Assembly: GCF_000203815.1 (NCBI RefSeq) | Contig: NW_004457729.1 | Location: 3,162,674-3,226,673 of the forward strand | Source: Cavenderia fasciculata | Taxonomy: Eukaryota > Evosea > Eumycetozoa > Acytosteliales > Cavenderiaceae | Direction: 5' to 3' | DNA length: 64,000 nucleotides | In this document: positions 49,001-58,660 of the stretch, piece by piece | How positions within the stretch are numbered: position 1 is the first letter of the stretch | Layout: each line of letters starts with the position of its first letter | The notes under the pieces: generated by a model | Databases searched by the model: none | The model's input: the letters and a program-made list of their open reading frames with translations, nothing else | What the model was told of the DNA's origin: nothing | Position numbers and translations under genes: made by a program

Positions 49001-50574
49001 TCAACTACTACCACTTTAGCATGTTCTGGATTGCCAAGCCTTGGCTCGCATTCTTCCACAGACTCAAGTCGGCTGAGGAATCCAAGGCATTTATGTTTTT
49101 GGTGTTTTATTATCGCGTGCAAGACCTGTGTCGCCACTTTGCCCTTCTCTGGCTGTTCAACCCTATCATCAGTTTGTTCCTTCGCGAGGCTACCCCATTC
49201 GCCGTCATCACTCGTCTTATTCCATTCTTTTGGCATTACAAGAGTAGTGAGTCACGCGAGTCAAAGAATCACCACAAAAATGGAGGATCACTCGACTCGA
49301 GTGTGGGAGCATCCAACAAACACCAGACTATCTTGTCGATTGTGTATATCGTCCCTCGATACGGACTCATCAACTACAACAACGATGAAGTCAACGGACA
49401 CTGTACACACTACTTTTTACCCGTCTATTATAGTTGTGTCACGGAACAGAGCAGAGTGTTTGCATTGCTCTGGTTTGCCATACCGCTCATCTCACTCTTT
49501 TACTACAAACGACATGATATGGATGGTAGCTACCACCGTCTCTTCCCAATCTACTATCGCAAGCATGACAAGACGTCCGAGTCAAGTCTCTTGTCAATCG
49601 TATGGATCGTGCATCCAGTGGTCGCCCTGTTCCGTGTCAACAAGTCACAAGCACACTCGATTGTCGCACTCTTCCCAGTGTTTTGGAAAAAGTCATCCCT
49701 TTGCAACGGCAACGACAAGTTCCATCTATCGCTACTCTACATTGTGCCACGATTCGGCTTCATTGACTATGCCATCGAAGAGTCACCAAGTGGCGACGAG
49801 ATTGGTATGCGCTTTTACATCCTCCTACTCTACTTTTTGGCCCGTGAGGATGGTCGCACCTACGTCAGTCTCATCTACCTTGTTCATCCCAAGGCATCGT
49901 TGTTGCGCGGTTGTTTCACTGCCAGTAAATCCAAACTGTTCATGTTCCCCTTTATCTACTATAAACGTGACACTGCTAAACTCAAAATGGCCCTGTCAAT
50001 CGTTTGGATTGGTAACCCTCGATTTGGATTCATCTCATACTGGTCTCAAAATGACGGTCAGTACACTCATTTCCACATCCCACTCGTTCTCTGGATATCG
50101 TCGATTGACGAGTACTATCAATGGGGTGTATTCTGGATCGCGTGTGCCAAGGCTAGTCAGTCTGGTAACCCATTCACCAACCAAAACCTTCCCAATGGAT
50201 GCTCACGTATTTCGAGTGTCTATTACCCCGTTTCACTCTTTATGTACTATTCCGATGGTCAGAACCTTTCCCATCACCTCATGCCAATCTATAGGTACCG
50301 ATACAAGACACGTGACGAAGCAGCCGTTCTCTGGGTGCTCCTCGGTGCCGTCTATCTCCTCGACAAACAAGATATCACCGAGTTTAGATTCTTTTATCGT
50401 TGGATCAAGGTCAAGTCGTCCGAGACTGTCTTTGTCCTCGAAGTCAACCCATTCGTCTCGATTCGTCGCAAACACGGTAAATCCCGTGTCCTCATCCTTG
50501 GTGGAATGTGTGGTGTCAAGGACAGTACCTACGGTTCAGGTTCTACATGTAATTTCTGTTGTATCGAATGTTAA
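46004..50574 (+). CDS. Giant aromatic repeat protein (1,498 residues), function unknown
   Basis: Exons 46004-46104 and 46179-50574 join in frame (TG|G encodes Trp34). Almost the whole protein is a tandem array of short, mostly beta-like units. About forty copies of a motif close to [LIF]-[FL]-P-[FLVI]-[FWY] recur every 20-25 residues, separated by charged turns: LLPVFVHW, LFPFLWIRKH, IFPLFHFDR, LLPFFWRS, VMPFFWRF. From about residue 980 a second type with a period near 43 takes over, pairing SIVWIVHPVVALF-like and LFPVFWKK-like strands. The ends are Cys-rich (CNFCCIEC). No signal peptide is evident. The hydrophobic strands are short and rich in Phe, Trp and Tyr, unlike membrane helices. I recognise no family. 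A long beta structure with a hydrophobic face, perhaps binding lipid or membrane, is inference. Codons are C-rich from about 47,000, suggesting good expression. Confidence 0.85.
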
Positions 50575-50934
50575 AAAAACAAATCTTAAATTAAATCATA
50601 AATCACAAATCAAAAACCAAAAAGCATCGTATAATCGTGCATCATGATGGTGCATGAATAATAATAAATTTTCAAATTATAATATTTATTTATTTGCATA
50701 TTTATATTTATGGATATGCAATCAGAGGTGGAAATATTTTTTTGATATTCAATAGTGATCACCATTTTCTCCTTTTGGATTATTAGATGGCATAGAGCTT
50801 GATTGATCATATTGATAACCTATGGGTTTGTCCATTTGTAACCATCCTCCTGTATTTCTTTCATCTATAAAAACTACCTATTCCATTAATGGTCATGATC
50901 AATCGATTAATAATTTTAGTACAAATTAAATAAA
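50575..50934. other. Spacer after the repeat-protein gene
   Basis: AT-rich 3' UTR sequence, including a short inverted repeat (GTGCATCATGATGGTGCATGA near 50637), and the end of the decayed minus-strand gene. No gene is seen. Confidence 0.4.
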
Positions 50935-51863
50935 TTAAAATCTTTAATAAGAACTTGCTTTGGCATTGCGATTAAAGGAAATAGGTTTCCAAATGTCGAT
51001 TTCTTCAAACATTTCTGTAGGAGTATCAAATTGACAACTTCTTTCTTAAATTGATACAATCTAAGATCTCTTGGAACGGTCTTGATAGAAGAACACAATC
51101 TTTCTTTGAATCTAATACCAAGTTCCTTTTCATCCCAAATATGATTTTCCATTTTGTAGTTGAGGATTTATTGGAAGGTTCCATTTTGAATCCGAGTCAT
51201 TTGGGATAAACAAACAGATAATACATTGGAGGTAAAAGAATAATCAATGAAAAGATTATTTCTATCATCGACTTTAACAACTCTTGGGATTTCAATTTGA
51301 TATCCATATTTTCTTTTCATAAAAGTCCAAACCTAAGAGGAGAAGAAATTCAGGGTTAATATAGCTTACAAGCAAATATCACCAGATTCTCAGTGGTAGT
51401 TATGGAGGTGAATACCTTTTCTGGATAAGCCACAAGAGATCTCTCTCTGATATGAGAGCGAAGAGCATAGGGGATTTCTCCCTCTAAATCTACCAAGCTT
51501 TTGTTGTTGATTATTCCAATTTTAGATTCTGGATTGAAGGTTAATTCTGATTTTCTCCAGGAAAGATCCCATTCTGATGTACCAAGTCTCTCCTTCTACC
51601 AAAGGATGTGTTTTAATTATTTCAAGAATTCTTAGATTCAGTTCAACTCTTTTTTCTGGATCCAAATTTGAGGATATTGGAGTCTCTTCAAATAATAGTA
51701 GGGATCTCTTGAAACACTCATAGTAGTGATGGGTTTGAAAATCAGAGTTTAGTTGTTCAAATTTGATTCCACAAAGAAAACACTTGCTTGGGTCTCTTTT
51801 CATCTTGTTGTTTAATTCCATTGAAAAGGAATTTTGGTCTGATTTTTTATCTGTCGTCATCAT
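50935..51863 (-). pseudogene. Decayed gene with an N-terminal zinc-finger-like motif
   Basis: Minus-strand coding-like sequence in several pieces. The first (from 51863) begins MMTTDKKSDQNSFSMELNNK and carries a zinc-binding pattern, CFLCGIKF...HHYYEC. Later pieces read INNKSLVDLEGEIPYALRSH, VWTFMKRKYGYQIEIPRVVK, ELGIRFKERLCSSIKTVPRD and EIDIWKPISFNRNAKASSY. One clear intron separates AYPEK from VWTFMKRK. About three frame breaks interrupt the remainder, so I call it a pseudogene of an unrecognised family. Sequencing error could explain one break, but hardly three. Confidence 0.55.
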
Positions 51864-52272
51864 AGATAAATATTAACTTAACTATTATATCAATAAAATG
51901 AAATGTAAATTTATATTTCTTCTTCAACTTTTATTTTTCTATTTGTCATTTTTTAAAAAATGTCTAATATGTTTTATATATTTTTGTAAATTGGTTCAAA
52001 TAATAATAATAAAAATAATAAGGGGAGCTTTTTATTTATTGTTTCAGGTAATTATCAGATCATTTGACCAAAGTACATCCCTTTTGAAAATAAAAAAAAG
52101 GATGGTGCGACTTAAATATAAAAAAATAAGAAGTAGAGGAAGCTCAGTTTCCCATACGACGAAATTAAAGTGAAAAGACAGATATAGGCAATTACTATCT
52201 TAGTATACTAGATACTTTTGATAGTAATAGAATAGATATAGATAGATAGATAGTAGATAGAAAGATAGATAG
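51864..52272. other. Upstream region of the SUMO-like-domain gene
   Basis: AT-rich sequence, ending in a GATAGATAGATAG repeat directly before the next start codon. A 91-codon plus-strand frame starting at 51898 is composed of Phe, Ile, Leu and Lys codons typical of AT-rich noise. Confidence 0.4.
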
Positions 52273-53910
52273 ATGGAACGAAAGAAGAAAAAGACACAAC
52301 CAACAACTGAAGCAGCAGATGCTGCAACTGCAGCAGTTGTCAAAGACGATGATGAATATGTACCATTGTTTCAGTATAGAGGGTCAATGACTGCACTCGA
52401 GGATATTGATTTACTCGATGATATGGGGAATGAAGATGGTCTAGACGATCAACTTGCATTCAAAGAGTTTAATACTCCCTCTAAAAAGGGAAAGAGAGGA
52501 AAGAAAAAGACTACTACACCAATCTCTGAGAGATTGTCGGGTAGAGCGACTAAACGAAAGAAAAGAGCTGACTTTGACGACGACCTTATAGACAGCAACG
52601 CCTCTGAACAACAAGCACAACAAGCATATGAAAGTCAATTCGACACCACCTTACAACGATCGCAAACAACACCTATAAAGACACCAACTCATTCAAAGTC
52701 TTCATCAACCATACCAACATCACTCCCAAAGGCAACTACTCAACCAAATTTACAACAACAACAACAACAATACATCTCATTAGATGATGCAGATGATTAT
52801 GTTGAATATCTTCCCTCTCAAACTTCAAATAATAATAATAATAACAATAATAGTATAAGGAATAGCAATAATAATATTAGAAGTAGTAGTGGTAGTAGTA
52901 GTAGTAATAGTAGTAATAATAATATGGGTATATATAAAACAATTGATATTGATGATGATGAAGAAGATGATGGTGGCTTGGTAGTCATGGGTAGTACACC
53001 ATCAAAGATCAACATCTACCAACCACCTAAATACCAAGAATATGATGTATCTTATACTGGATCATCAAGTGCAACGTCGTCGTCTCTCAATACTACTACA
53101 TCATCATCATCATCATCATCGACCACTTCATCAACACCCTATAATTCACCGATTCGATTAACATTTAAATTGGTTGGAGAAGAGGATGTTATTTTCGATA
53201 CATTATATGTAACTATCATTCATAAACAAAAAGTCTTATTGGACAAAGATCTTGGATCGATATTAACATTCATTCATTTATTTGATTGATTTTTAGGATA
53301 CACCAATTAAACAATTGGTAGACACTTATTGCCAAAAAAAGCAATTGGATCCAGCAACTGTACAGATAAAGTTATATGGTTTGGCAATGTCACACACCAA
53401 AACACCAAGAGAGTTGGAACTGATCGATGGCGACGAACTAATGGTTGCATTCAAGGATATAGAATATAAAGCACCACCATCTCTTCTCCACTCACTCTCC
53501 TCGCCCAATCTTTCATCCTCTTCTCTTTTCACACCCAATGGTGCACCATTCTCAACTGCTGCCACTGTCGTTGACGACACTCCAAAAATTCTTTTATGTG
53601 TTAGATACAATGGAACCACTCATAAATTTAAATTATCACCGGTATTTATTTATATCTCTTAATCAAGAAGGAGAGTTATAAAAGTATAAAAACTAACCAC
53701 TTTTATTATTTCCTTCTTTCTTTCTTTCTTTCTAATTAGAGCGATCCATTTGAAAAAATAGTAAATGCATTGATGAAAAAGGAAAATATACCAGAAGCGA
53801 AAAAATCAAAGGTTGTATTGAAATTTGATGGTATGGCGCTAAAATTAACACAAACTCCCGAGGATGAAGACATGGAAGAAGAGGATCTTATCGATGCTAC
53901 TTGTAAATAG
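52273..53910 (+). CDS. Rad60/Esc2/NIP45-type protein with two SUMO-like domains
   Basis: Exons 52273-53208, 53297-53641 and 53740-53910 give 483 residues. The N-terminal 290 residues are basic, acidic and Gln/Asn/Ser-rich with a likely nuclear signal (KKGKRGKKKTT, RATKRKKR). Two ubiquitin-like folds follow. The first starts IRLTFKLVGEEDVIFDTLY then DTPIKQLVDTYCQKK, ending with ELELIDGDELMVAF. The second starts ILLCVRYNGTTHKFKLSP then DPFEKIVNALMKKE, with VVLKFDGMALKLTQTPEDED near its end. Tandem C-terminal SUMO-like domains define the Rad60/Esc2/NIP45 group, which binds the SUMO machinery and protects genome stability. There is no C-terminal Gly-Gly, so it is not a processed modifier. I chose the donor GTAACT at 53209 because it keeps the first domain in frame. 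Confidence 0.82.
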
Positions 53911-54586
53911 AACAACAACAACAACAAACGATGATGGTGATGATGAAATTCGTAGCGATAATCATTAATAGAATACCCGTTTAAAATTAATTAATAAATT
54001 ATTATTTAATTAATATCACTAGTGCCAGCTATGCCAGGTTGACCAACAAAAAAAAAAGATGGATATTTTTTAATATCAATCAATTTGGATAATTTTAAAT
54101 TTATGTATAATATCATCAACTTTGGATTACAATGTAGGATATGACATTATAATATCGTCAAACTCTCAATATGGTTTATTGATACATTTTGTAACCCTTT
54201 GAGTTTTTTGGATCGACAGTCTCCAATCCAAAGTCAATCAAAATAAAATATTTTGTAACTGATTTTAACACTAAAGTAAGTTCATCACCCACAAACACTG
54301 TTTTATATCTATATCTATTGTTTGTTTTACCAAACCAATGTTTGAACTTTATACTATAAAGATAATACCAAATGATACAAATACTGGAAAATCTTCTTTC
54401 ATGTGATAAATTTGCCACCCTCTTTCATGGAATCACAATCATATTTTATCTTTATAATAAAAATAATAATAAAGATCAATCAAATGAAGAGTTGATTGGT
54501 GTAAAGATAGACCCGATAATCTTTATAAATAGATAGATAGATTGAGGAGGAGAAATTAAATATATCATCTTTGTAAAAATAGAAAA
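53911..54586. other. Spacer with a possible gene fragment
   Basis: AT-rich region. On the minus strand at 54176-54418 is an ATG-less open frame of 80 codons with normal composition (KFKHWFGKTNNRYRYK, FVGDELTLVLKSVTKYFIL), which may be a fragment of a lost gene. The rest is the leader of the beta-lactamase-like gene. Confidence 0.35.
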
Positions 54587-56752
54587 ATGTTTAAATTAAT
54601 AATATTTTTATTAATACTATTTGTATTATCTATATCAAAAGGTAATAATAATAATAATTAATTAAATATAATATTAATATATTTTTCTATTTTTTTTTAG
54701 GATGTATTATTAAAAATAGAATTTATAATTTAAATAATAAAATTGTAAAAGAAGCTTTGGAGGATGTTGGTGAGTTGATTGATAAAGAGGTGGTTGGAAA
54801 TATGAAGATTCCATCGTTTACAATGACAGTGGTCAATGGTGATAATATTATTTGGCAAAAGACGATTGGTAATGAGGATCCCCTAAACAATGCGTCTGCT
54901 CCATTGTCAATCGACCACAACGTTCGTATTGGATCTGTCACTAAATCATTTACAGCATTGATGATGTTCAAGTTGCGCGATGAAGGTGTTATTGATCTTG
55001 ATGACAGACTCGTAAAATACTTGCCTGAATTTTATATTCAATCGGTCGACAACAGTGCCGACGATTTGAACCTGAAATCGTCCGCTCCAACATTTAGTAC
55101 CATCACTCTCGAGGAGATTGCTAGTCACCAGTCTGGTCTACCAAGAGATGTGCCATGTCGATCACCATCCTACGAAGACTGTGACTGCAACCGAATCCTT
55201 GCCACACTCCGAACCATGTTTAGACCACTCCCATCGTTGATGTCACCCATCTACAGTAACCTTGGGTACACACTGTTAGGAAGAGCTCTAGAGAATGCTC
55301 TCAACATTTACGAAGGTCGATCGAACACACCCTCCAGAAACAAAGATTGGGTCTCTTACGAAGACTATATTAGACAAAAGTTTCTTCATCCTCTTGGCAT
55401 GTTTGACACGCACTTCAAGGCAAGCGAATCTAGAAGACCACGTGCCATGTCTGTCAAGGTTGACAAGGCCAACAATTATTCCATGTCGCATTTCGAAGTG
55501 ACCAATCTTGGGTTCTCTGTTCCGATGGGTGGAATGTGGTCAACTGCTCGTGACATGTCCAAATACCTATCATTTCTTTTAAAGTTTCCAAATGACAACA
55601 AGGTTTTAAAGTATAGTTCATTCCTCGAGTCTCTCATTCCACTCTATGTTCGTGCCGATGGTAATACCTCCCTAGCATTACCCTGGGAAGCATTCTATGA
55701 CACTGAGAATAATTATTGGACCATTGCGGTAAGTTAAATTCATCCAAACTCTAAACAAATTAAACAAACAAATTATTAATATTATTATTATTATTATTAT
55801 TATTTAGAAATCAGGAGAATTTGAAGGATATTTATCATACCTTTCATTTGTTAGAGAATTAAACTATGGATACTTTTTTAATGCAGCATGTGACAATGAA
55901 GATATATTTTCCATTCGACTCAAGATCCACAACATCTTGTCCAAGGCATTCAAACAGGTTTGTTGTGACAATGACAGAGTCAAAGATATTGTCAGCAAAC
56001 CAGCATTTGAAAACCAAGTATCATCTGTTCCAAATGAAGATGATTACAAGGTACTGATGGGATTGTACAAGACACGTGACATCCACAGTGGCATTGCTTA
56101 CAGTGACTTTGAACTCATCCAATTGACCATTTGCAATAGTATCAGAAATAACAATAGTCTCGAGGTTGTCAATGAACGAGACTACAATACCACTCTATAT
56201 GTAGGATGTCACAAACAAGCAACTCTTCGTATCATCGATACCGAGGTATTCTATTACTTTTTAGTTCCATACTTTAAAGATAACCAAATAATGTTGGATG
56301 CTACAATTGATCCAATTGATAAATCGACCAGTAGTTCTTCTTCTTCTTCTTCTACTTTTAATACTACTTCTCCATTACCTATACCTACATCAACTCCTTC
56401 TCCATCACCGTTAATTATTCCAACTATTATACCTACTCCCACACCCAATGCTACACCTCTAGTAACCAATCGTAATAACAGTCGTAATAATAGTAGTAGT
56501 CTACCTGTTAATCGTAACAACAACAACAGTACTTCCAATACCGTTCAATCCACACCTACTGTTACTGCTGTCGATCAACAACAACAACAACAGAAAGTGA
56601 TAAGAGGACCAACAAGATTCATTTATCGATTGATTGCTCCTGATGCCAAACTAAACTTGACTACTTCAACATCCATGTCATATGAATTCATCTATGTCTT
56701 TCATGATCAACTATACTTTAAAGATGCTCTATTCAAAATAGTAAAAAAATAA
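54587..56752 (+). CDS. Secreted beta-lactamase-fold serine hydrolase (LACTB/class C-like)
   Basis: Exons 54587-54641, 54701-55728 and 55808-56752 give 675 residues. Exon 1 encodes a signal peptide (FKLIIFLLILFVLSISK). The catalytic domain has the class C-type motifs: SVTK (Ser-x-x-Lys, within VRIGSVTKSFTALMMFKL), YSN (Tyr-x-Asn, within YSNLGYTLLGRAL) and KSG at the start of exon 3 in the place of KTG. A HQSGLPRD segment typical of eukaryotic LACTB-like hydrolases is present. All active-site residues look intact, so it should be an active peptidase or esterase of the endolysosomal or extracellular space. The C-terminal 250 residues contain a Ser/Thr/Pro/Asn-rich insert (near 56330-56600) and a further small domain of unknown role. 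Confidence 0.85.
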
Positions 56753-57102
56753 ATAAAAGGAAGAACTAAGTTTGTTGATCAAAGAATACCAAAAGAACTA
56801 AATTTATCAATTTTTAATTATTTATATTGTTTATTTACAAATATTATTTCAGGTTGGTTAAATTATTTTAATCATTATTCTATTCTATTATTCCTATTAT
56901 TCATTATTATTATTAGTCATTATATTATATTTATTATTTGGATTATATTTCTATTGCTATTTACATTTATGATTGATTTGTATATTATTATTTGTTGTGT
57001 GGTTGGTTTATATATTATATTATATGTTTGTTATTCGTTATTATCATTGTCGTCGTTATTATTATTATTTACAACATTTCATTTTTTGGTTTGTTTTGTT
57101 TT
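56753..57102. other. Spacer between convergent genes
   Basis: AT-rich 350 bp with ATT-rich runs. It holds the 3' UTRs of the hydrolase and of the winged-helix-like gene. Nothing else is seen. Confidence 0.45.
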
Positions 57103-58660
57103 TTAATTTGCTGGTAAGATTGGTCGTATCATTGATAGAGGAACTTTGGAAGAAGAGATTCGAAGATTTTGGTATTGTGTTGGTGGTGATGGTGGTTGAA
57201 TGGTCGAGGAGGAGGGGGATGATGTTTGATTTCCATATCCACTAATCACTCCTTCCAACCATGGATCACTTAGATGTTTCAATCTCCAAAATCCATTTTG
57301 TCCCAATAGTTCTACACCAGACTCGAATATTATTTTACTATGAGACAACTATTAAGAGATTTTATAATTAATAAATATTACTTTATACTTTTTTTATCTT
57401 TTAATAGATATTTACCATATCTTGAATTTGTTTATGCCAATTGGTTGATTTTTTCTTATTTAAAGATAAGATATCCCAGTGATGATCCATGAATCCATAG
57501 ACATCACTTTTCAATGAATAGTAGGTCTTGTGTGGAAGAGAGTCGGCAAGGGTGAAAAAGACAACTTTCATGATACTGGCCCAGGTAGCAGTTTTGGTGA
57601 GGAGTATAGGAGTACCGCGACGACAGAGTAGACATGGGTCATCAAAGGTACATTGCCCGGTAGTGGATAATGACGTTGGGTTTGTCAAGTAGGTTTTACG
57701 ATTTTTGGCTGGACTATTATTATTAATATTGTTATGAATAAATTGATGGTTTGATTTACTGGTGGTATGATGATATTTTAGAGGTGGCATTGAAGTTGAA
57801 GAAGGAGATGAAGTTGGAACGAGTAGGTCATGAACACTGCAAGAAGTTTTACTAGAGGATCCGGTGGTGGCGGCGGTGGGAGGAAAACTCAACTCTTCAA
57901 TACACTGTACAGGTGGCGAGAGTCTTGAACATTCGTAATCCGACTCTGGAGAAGTGGTGATGGAATCCTCTTCATCGATCAACAGGATGTTATTGATAAA
58001 TGACGATGAGGACGATGCGATGGGGGAAAATGATGAGTGGGCCGATGAAGATGGTGGAGTACTGATGGGTGAAGACGATCTTGAACGACCGTTGGGTGGG
58101 GAGCAGTTGGCAGTCGATTGCATGGATGTGGTGGTGGAGGACTGCATACTGTTGGTACTAGAATTTAGTCGATTCTTTAGCTTGGCCAATGAATTGTTAT
58201 TGTCGAGACCGAGATCAATCATTGATGTAGATGGCAGACTCTTGGACACACCGTATGGGTGGTGGTGATGGGACGATGAGGAAGACGATGACGACGAATG
58301 TCCGTTGCCGTTGTTGTGTGGGAGATGGCTGTGACTACCTTCGCGTCTTATCGGAATCGATGACGACGAACTAGACAACTTGAAACTGCTGCCAGATGAC
58401 GAGAGGATGGGAATCTTGTCACGTGAGTGCATCAGGTTGAGCAAGAGTGTCTCGCCAAGTTTCAAGTCTTCCATCATGGCGGCGTGGTGGTCGCTACTAT
58501 CACCCATAATCTCAATGTCCATCATTGTCGGAACCACTGGGAGGAGTTGGGATTGTGATTGGGAATGCGAAATATTGATGACACTCAAATCCATACAACT
58601 TTTGGATTTTTTGATTGATGGCGATGAAGACGCCAATGGAGAGGTTGAAGTTGATGACAT
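57103..58660 (-). CDS. Ser-rich protein with a conserved, possibly winged-helix C-terminal domain
   Basis: Exons 57416-58660 and 57103-57348 give 496 residues. The first 300 are Ser/His/Asn-rich and probably unstructured. From about residue 335 the composition becomes normal: DDPCLLCRRGTPIL, WASIMKVVFFTLADSLP, SDVYGFMDHHWDILSLN, NWHKQIQDM, then across the intron LSHSKIIFESGVELLGQNGF and WRLKHLSDPW. The pattern of helices followed by a strand pair with GxWRL resembles a winged-helix domain, and the CRRG segment with its Cys pair could bind zinc. I do not recognise the exact family. A nuclear DNA-binding regulator is inference. It has a 2.9-kb spacer upstream of its start. Confidence 0.75.

Noticed and set aside
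48578-50647. 689-codon open frame on the plus strand inside the repeat-protein gene
   Set aside because: It is the second frame of the same region, Ser/Thr/Arg/Cys-rich, and starts inside the gene. It is a by-product of the C-rich codon use and of the repeats. The main frame has the clear repeat structure and the splice-supported start.
51898-52173. 91-codon plus-strand frame rich in Phe, Ile, Leu and Lys
   Set aside because: The composition is what AT-rich spacer DNA gives by chance. There is no conserved motif, and the frame sits in a promoter region.
53209-53289. Read-through extension of exon 1 of the SUMO-like-domain gene
   Set aside because: The frame stays open to a TGA at 53287-53289, but the segment is AT-rich with intron signals (GTAACT and TTTTTAG), and skipping it joins the first ubiquitin-like domain correctly.
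54176-54418. 80-codon minus-strand frame before the beta-lactamase-like gene
   Set aside because: The composition looks coding, but there is no ATG, no clear acceptor site and no recognisable family. Too weak to call a gene, so it is mentioned only in the spacer entry.
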